DNA of 64,000 nucleotides from Mesorhizobium sp. M8A.F.Ca.ET.218.01.1.1 (lineage in GTDB: Bacteria; Pseudomonadota; Alphaproteobacteria; Rhizobiales; Rhizobiaceae), in the NCBI RefSeq assembly GCF_004791165.1, contig NZ_SRUZ01000004.1:124001-188000 (forward strand). The letters run 5' to 3'. Both the position numbers and the translations under genes were made by a program. Positions 59,865 through 64,000 of this stretch are shown here, piece after piece (position 1 is the stretch's first letter; every line of letters begins with the position of its first letter). The notes beneath the pieces were generated by a model. That model worked only from the letters and a program-made list of their open reading frames with translations, searched no databases and had not been told where the DNA came from.

Positions 59865-60038
59865 CGTAGACGCGTCATCGCCGAGCGCGTTTCGCGCCGC
59901 ACGCTCCTGAAAGGCAGCCTTGCATCCAGCGCATTGATCGCCGGCGGCAGCTTTGTCGGCTCGTTGTTTGCCGGCGAAACACATGCGGTCGCCGCTCTTT
60001 CGACACTCGGCTTTCCCGAGTTGAAGCGTCGCGAATGA
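59865..60038 (+). pseudogene. Tat-signal gene remnant, PhoX/DUF839-like start
   Basis: In one frame there is the sequence RVIAERVSRRTLLKGSLASS followed by ALIAGGSFVGSLFAG, then ALSTLGFPELKRRE and a stop. SRRTLLKG is a twin-arginine signal, and AERxSRR followed by a hydrophobic stretch and LGFPELKR is how PhoX/DUF839-type phosphatases begin. The catalytic body is missing: the frame stops and the next gene is on the other strand. There is no start codon with a ribosome site. I read it as a decayed fragment. Confidence 0.5.
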
Positions 60039-60187
60039 AGGGGGAGGATGAAGACGGGGAATTGGCCATGGTGTCGGCCTCTCGAGGTGGATGTGACGGC
60101 GCACCGCTGCCTATCCAGTTTCGGCAACATCCAGATGACACGGCAGACGTGCAGACTCCCAAGGCAGCCCCGATGGGAGGCGAAGGC

Positions 60188-60595
60188 CTACTGATTGCCT
60201 CCCTTGGTGCAGGTCGAGGCGGTGAAGGCCCCGTCGGGTTGCTTCATGATGATGTCGAAGGAGGGCGGGTTCTGGCCGTCCAGGGTTGCCTGGGTCATCG
60301 AGAGCGCGTTGCCGCCGGCGGTATAGCCGCCGAGCGGGCCCAGCCACGAAATCACACCGTTTGCATCCATCTGATAGTTGTAAGCCTGTTGGGCGGTACC
60401 GAAGGTGACGGGGCCTGTGTAGGCGTTTCCCTTGATGGTGATGTCGCCGAGGTTGAGGAACAGGCCGAGCAGATAGACTTCGCAGTGATAAGTGCCATCG
60501 GGCATCTTGCCATCGCTGAAATCGGCTCGTGCCGCTCCGGTTGCCGCCGCCACAGACAAAATGCCGATGAATATGCGTGAAATGCCTGATGTCAT
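60188..60595 (-). CDS. Small exported protein of unknown function
   Basis: A 135-residue exported protein with a clear signal (SRIFIGILSVAAATGAARA, cut before DFSDG). The mature part, DFSDGKMPDGTYHCEVYLLGLFLNLGDITIKG, is beta-rich with Gly/Thr turns and has two Cys that may pair. I do not recognise a family. It diverges from urtA over the 313-bp regulatory region. Confidence 0.72.
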   Translation of the reverse strand: MTSGISRIFIGILSVAAATGAARADFSDGKMPDGTYHCEVYLLGLFLNLGDITIKGNAYTGPVTFGTAQQAYNYQMDANGVISWLGPLGGYTAGGNALSMTQATLDGQNPPSFDIIMKQPDGAFTASTCTKGGNQ

Positions 60596-60849
60596 GACGT
60601 CGTCCGTTTGAACGACAAGCTTGCCCTATTTTCGTGCCGCGCCGCAACATTTGTCGTCCGCGACACGTGCGCCAAGGTCAAAATATAGGCACGTGTCAAA
60701 AATGAGCTAAAATTAGGCATACGCCTCGTGCGCTGCGCAAATTTCCCTCAATCATTTTTTAACCGGCTCTCTTATCTCTGTTCATTCTAATGTATCAACT
60801 AACTGATAACGTTCGGTTAGTTTGCTATTTTCAGCAAGCCGGCAGCGGT

Positions 60850-60865
60850 TGGCACGGGGGTTGCA
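60850..60865 (+). promoter_or_regulatory. Sigma-54 (RpoN) promoter for urtA
   Basis: TGGCACG-GGGG-TTGCA is a full match to the -24/-12 consensus TGGCACG-N4-TTGCW. It lies 43 bases upstream of the urtA ATG, so the start site is near 60877 and the leader is about 30 bases. Sigma-54 control with NtrC would tie urea uptake to nitrogen limitation; I did not find a convincing NtrC site by eye in 60596-60850. Confidence 0.87.
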
Positions 60866-60908
60866 TCGTAGTGTTGCGGTGCAATCAACCAGCTTGGGAG
60901 TCTTCGGT

Positions 60909-62219
60909 ATGAGGGGTAATTTCTCGACAATAACAAAAATGGTCTCGGCGGGCGTGGTCGCCGCCGGTTTGATGATATCCGCTCCGGCCAGGGCTGCCGA
61001 CGACACGATCAAGGTCGGCATTCTCCATTCGCTGTCGGGCACAATGGCGATTTCGGAGACGACGCTGAAGGACGCCATGCTGATGCTCATCGACGAGCAG
61101 AACGCCAAGGGCGGCCTGCTCGGCAAGAAGCTTGAAGCCGTCGTCGTCGATCCGGCTTCCAACTGGCCGCTGTTCGCCGAAAAGGCGCGCGAACTGATCT
61201 CCAAGGACAAGGTCGCGGCGGTGTTCGGCTGCTGGACCTCGGTGTCGCGCAAATCGGTGTTGCCGGTGTTCTCCGAGCTCGACAACATCCTGTTCTATCC
61301 CGTCCAGTATGAGGGCGAGGAAAGCGAGCGCAACGTGTTCTACACCGGTGCGGCTCCAAACCAGCAGGCCATTCCGGCCGTCGACTATCTGATGAGCAAG
61401 GACGGCGGCTCGGTGAAGCGCTGGGTGCTGGAAGGCACCGACTACGTCTATCCGCGTACCACCAACAAGATCCTCGAAGCCTATCTGAAGTCCAAGGGCG
61501 TCGCGGCCGAAGACATCATGACCAACTACACGCCGTTCGGTTTTTCCGACTGGCAGACCGAAGTTTCGGCGATCAAGAAGTTCGGTTCGGCCGGCAAGAA
61601 GACCGCCGTCGTCTCGACCGTCAATGGCGACGCCAATGTTCCGTTCTACAAGGAACTCGGCAACCAGGGCATCAAGGCCGAAGACATCCCGGTCATGGCC
61701 TTCTCGGTGGGTGAGGAAGAACTTGCCGGTCTCGACGCCAAGCCGCTGGTCGGCCATCTTGCGGCCTGGAATTATTTCGAGAGCGTCAGCACGCCCGAGA
61801 ACAAGAAGTTCATTGCCGACTGGCACAAGTTCATCAAGAACAACAAGCGCACCACCAACGACCCGATGGAAGCCCACTATATCGGCTTCAACATGTGGGT
61901 GAAGGCGGTTCAAAAGGCCGGCACCACCGATCCGGACAAGGTCATCGATGCCATGGTCGGCGTTTCGGTGCCGAACCTGACCGGCGGCTATTCGACGATG
62001 ATGCCGAACCATCACATCACCAAGCCGGTGCTGATCGGTGAAATCCAGGCCAATGGCCAATTCGAAACGGTTTCGAAGACACCGGGCCTGGTGATGGGCG
62101 ACGAATGGTCCGACTACCTGCCCGACTCCAAGGACCTGATTTCCGATTGGCGCGCGCCGCTCAGCTGCGGCAACTTCAACGTCAAAACCGGCAAGTGCGG
62201 CGGCAAGGGCACGAACTGA
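60909..62219 (+). CDS. urtA: Urea ABC transporter substrate-binding protein UrtA
   Basis: The periplasmic urea-binding protein. The 436-residue product has a signal (MVSAGVVAAGLMISAPARA, cut before ADDTIKVG), then IKVGILHSLSGTMAISETTLKDA and VFGCWTSVSRKSVLPVFSE, which is a UrtA hallmark, and GFSDWQTEVSAIKKF. The ATG at 60909 has GGGAG ten bases upstream. It is transcribed first in the urtABC operon from a sigma-54 promoter at 60850-60865. Confidence 0.96.
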   Translation: MRGNFSTITKMVSAGVVAAGLMISAPARAADDTIKVGILHSLSGTMAISETTLKDAMLMLIDEQNAKGGLLGKKLEAVVVDPASNWPLFAEKARELISKDKVAAVFGCWTSVSRKSVLPVFSELDNILFYPVQYEGEESERNVFYTGAAPNQQAIPAVDYLMSKDGGSVKRWVLEGTDYVYPRTTNKILEAYLKSKGVAAEDIMTNYTPFGFSDWQTEVSAIKKFGSAGKKTAVVSTVNGDANVPFYKELGNQGIKAEDIPVMAFSVGEEELAGLDAKPLVGHLAAWNYFESVSTPENKKFIADWHKFIKNNKRTTNDPMEAHYIGFNMWVKAVQKAGTTDPDKVIDAMVGVSVPNLTGGYSTMMPNHHITKPVLIGEIQANGQFETVSKTPGLVMGDEWSDYLPDSKDLISDWRAPLSCGNFNVKTGKCGGKGTN

Positions 62220-62227
62220 TCCTCCCC

Positions 62228-62252
62228 GGGCTGGACCTTCGGGTCCACGCCC
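62228..62252 (+). promoter_or_regulatory. Stem with UUCG tetraloop between urtA and urtB
   Basis: GGGCTGGACC (62228-62237), TTCG, GGTCCACGCCC (62242-62252). The stem closes on a stable C(UUCG)G tetraloop, with one bulged C. It begins nine bases after the urtA stop. Confidence 0.75.
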
Positions 62253-62262
62253 AAGACCGCGC

Positions 62263-62294
62263 GCGTCCGGACAGTTCCTCCACTGTCCGGACGC
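62263..62294 (+). promoter_or_regulatory. Perfect 13-bp hairpin between urtA and urtB
   Basis: GCGTCCGGACAGT (62263-62275), loop TCCTCC, ACTGTCCGGACGC (62282-62294). No T-run follows. Together with the preceding stem it likely protects urtA mRNA and reduces expression of the membrane subunits relative to the binding protein. Confidence 0.8.
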
Positions 62295-62326
62295 CAACTT
62301 CAACCTTCAATGGTCACCGAAAGCCG

Positions 62327-63943
62327 ATGAAGATTCTCCACGCGATTGGCCTGACGCTTCTGTTCCTGCTGACGACGCTGTCGTCTTCGGGCGCTGCGGA
62401 AGCCGATCTGCGTGCCATCATCGCCAAATTCGCGACAGTAACGGACTTTTCCGAAACAGGAGCTGTCGTTCAAGAGTTGACGGCCACAGGCGATCCGGCT
62501 GTCGAACGGCCGCTTGCTGCATTGGCGGACGGCAATCTTTACGTTCGTACGGCCGACTCGATGGTGTTTGTCGGCAAGGAAGGCGACGAAAACGTCCAGC
62601 TTTTCGACCCGCTGAGCGGCGAGCCAGCAGGCGAGGCCTCCGAGGACGACATAACCAAGATCAGCGTCAACAACACGTTGCGCCGCACGATCCGCGATGC
62701 ATTGGGCACGTTGACGCTTGGTTCCAAGGATCCGACGGTCCGCATCGCCGCCGCGGACACCATGTTCAAGACACCGGACGCCGCCAATATCGGCCCGCTC
62801 GACGCAGCCATCGCCAGTGAAAGCGTGGCAAGCGTCAAGGCTTTGCTGGAACAGGCGCGTGCCGCTTCCATTCTGGTTTCAGACAAGCCCGACGCAGACA
62901 AGCTCGCCGCAATCGCCCTGATCGGTGCGCGCGGCGACCGCGATGCTGTTTCGCTGCTCACCTCGGTCGAGGCCAACGCCTCTGGAGCGGTCAAGGACGC
63001 GGCGACGGCTGCGATCGCAAACATCAATTCGACGCTGGCCTTGTGGGATGCCGGCCAGAACATCTGGTATGGGATATCGCTGGGTTCGGTGCTGCTGCTG
63101 GCAGCGATCGGGCTTGCGATCACGTTCGGCGTCATGGGCGTCATCAACATGGCACATGGCGAGATGGTGATGCTCGGCGCCTACACGACTTTCGTCGTCC
63201 AGCAGGTGATCCGCACGTCCTTTCCCGGCCTCTTTGACTGGTCGCTGGTGATCGCGCTGCCGCTTGCCTTCCTGGTTGCGGCATTCGTCGGTCTCATCAT
63301 CGAGCGCGGCGTCATCCGCTTTCTTTACGGCCGGCCGCTGGAGACGCTGCTGGCGACCTGGGGCGTATCGCTGATCCTGCAGCAGGCGGTGCGCTCGATC
63401 TTCGGACCGACCAACCAGGAGGTCGGCAATCCGTCCTGGATGTCCGGCTCATTCGACGTCGGACAACTGGCCATCACCTGGAACCGGCTGTGGATACTGG
63501 TGTTCGCGCTCACGGTGTTCGGCATGTTGGTCTACGTGATGAAGCGCACGCCCTGGGGCCTGCAGATGCGCGCAGTCACCGCCAATCGGCGCATGGCCGC
63601 CTCGATGGGCATCAGGACGCCGTGGGTCGACGCGCTGACTTTCGCGCTGGGGTCCGGCATTGCCGGTATTGCAGGCGTCGCGCTCAGCCAGATCGACAAT
63701 GTTTCGCCCAATCTCGGCCGCGGCTACATCATCGACAGTTTCATGGTCGTCGTCTTCGGCGGTGTCGGCAATCTCTGGGGCACGCTGGTCGGCGCCTTCT
63801 CGCTCGGCATTGTCAACAAGGTTCTCGAACCCTATGCCGGCGCCGTGCTCGGCAAGATCGTCGTGCTGGTGCTGATCATCCTTTTCATCCAGAAGCGCCC
63901 GCGCGGCCTGTTCGCGCTCAAGGGCAGGGCGGTGGAAGCATGA
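62327..63943 (+). CDS. urtB: Urea ABC transporter permease UrtB
   Basis: One of the two membrane subunits of the urea importer. The 538-residue product has a signal-like helix (KILHAIGLTLLFLLTTLSSSG), a ~210-residue extracytoplasmic helical domain (VVQELTATGDPAVERPLAAL and several HEAT-like repeats), then a LivH-type permease: ITFGVMGVINMAHGEMVMLGAYTTFV, RPLETLLATWGVSLILQQAVR, FMVVVFGGVGNLWGTLVGA. The N-terminal domain is normal for proteobacterial UrtB. The start at ATG 62327 lies just after the twin hairpins. The stop overlaps the urtC start. Confidence 0.95.
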   Translation: MKILHAIGLTLLFLLTTLSSSGAAEADLRAIIAKFATVTDFSETGAVVQELTATGDPAVERPLAALADGNLYVRTADSMVFVGKEGDENVQLFDPLSGEPAGEASEDDITKISVNNTLRRTIRDALGTLTLGSKDPTVRIAAADTMFKTPDAANIGPLDAAIASESVASVKALLEQARAASILVSDKPDADKLAAIALIGARGDRDAVSLLTSVEANASGAVKDAATAAIANINSTLALWDAGQNIWYGISLGSVLLLAAIGLAITFGVMGVINMAHGEMVMLGAYTTFVVQQVIRTSFPGLFDWSLVIALPLAFLVAAFVGLIIERGVIRFLYGRPLETLLATWGVSLILQQAVRSIFGPTNQEVGNPSWMSGSFDVGQLAITWNRLWILVFALTVFGMLVYVMKRTPWGLQMRAVTANRRMAASMGIRTPWVDALTFALGSGIAGIAGVALSQIDNVSPNLGRGYIIDSFMVVVFGGVGNLWGTLVGAFSLGIVNKVLEPYAGAVLGKIVVLVLIILFIQKRPRGLFALKGRAVEA

Positions 63944-64000
63944 TGTCAGGACGCTTCTTCGCCGCGGGTGCCAACCGCCGCATCGCCATCACCATTTTCG
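63940..64000 (+). CDS. urtC: Urea ABC transporter permease UrtC (start only)
   Basis: The ATG at 63940 (or 63943) overlaps the urtB stop TGA (ATGATG), as in coupled urt operons. It reads MMSGRFFAAGANRRIAITIF to the window edge, which is only 20 residues and shows no domain. The identity is inferred from gene order, since urtC follows urtB in urtABCDE operons. Confidence 0.75.
   Translation, partial: MMSGRFFAAGANRRIAITIF

Noticed and set aside
62327..62960. Unusual N-terminal domain of UrtB
   Set aside because: A signal helix and helical extracytoplasmic domain are normal for proteobacterial UrtB proteins of about 540 residues.

Overview
This is a GC-rich chromosomal window of about 64 kb with dense, short-spaced genes. 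It looks like a Rhizobiales alphaproteobacterium, most like Mesorhizobium or a close Phyllobacteriaceae relative. The grounds are a CckA hybrid kinase, a 2118-residue homologue of the growth pole ring protein (GPR/RgsE), class II DAHP synthase, DUF2865, an Omp25-type porin, a chimeric malic enzyme with a phosphotransacetylase-like tail, a urea ABC operon behind a sigma-54 promoter, and palindromic intergenic repeats of the kind seen in rhizobia. I see no tRNA, rRNA, CRISPR, insertion sequence, phage or integrase gene. The window reads as stable core chromosome. Taxonomy is inferred from gene content only.

Layout. 1-5240: recG (cut by the left edge), divergent from sdhE and mfd. 5399-9229: aroG (class II), a diguanylate cyclase, a GFA-type protein and dgkA. 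9270-16113: a frameshifted hemerythrin-like gene, a DUF1003-DedA pair, a Tag-like glycosylase, nadE, a GNAT protein and an ABC exporter. 16332-25359: an unrecognised protein, gltX overlapping a DUF2865 gene tail to tail, an Omp25-like porin, malic enzyme, an atypical SDR and an LpxH-like phosphoesterase. 25490-27658: an MFS carrier converging on a dipeptide epimerase. 27736-31813: a complete Mla-type lipid transport operon (STAS-MlaE, MlaF, long MlaD, auxiliary lipoprotein), followed by a DEDDh exonuclease gene broken by one in-frame TGA.

32589-39589: the giant GPR-like gene, divergent from a small HPt protein. 39734-42657: an adrenodoxin-type ferredoxin and its probable NADP reductase, ending exactly where a DHA2-type MFS gene ends on the other strand. 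42885-45884: a secreted DUF922 protein, the folP-folB-folK operon and DUF924. 45900-50156: a Kef-type antiporter, then an AraC regulator followed by an MFS efflux gene with a perfect 21-bp palindrome at its start. 50336-55236: small exported proteins, ycjX-ycjF, sixA and a cysteine-poor dksA. 55364-59808: a FliO-like protein, cckA and a DeoD-type phosphorylase. 59865-64000: a Tat-signal gene remnant, a small exported protein, and urtA-urtB-urtC (the last cut by the right edge).

Themes. Envelope and polar growth are prominent: GPR, Mla, Omp25, DedA, DgkA, LpxH-like and UrtABC. The most unusual structure is the GPR gene, whose coiled-coil arrays use two repeat lengths (36 and 29 residues) that differ by exactly one heptad. 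Three decayed loci (hemerythrin, exonuclease and a PhoX-like remnant) sit in otherwise intact core sequence. I found no convincing new defence or mobile system.
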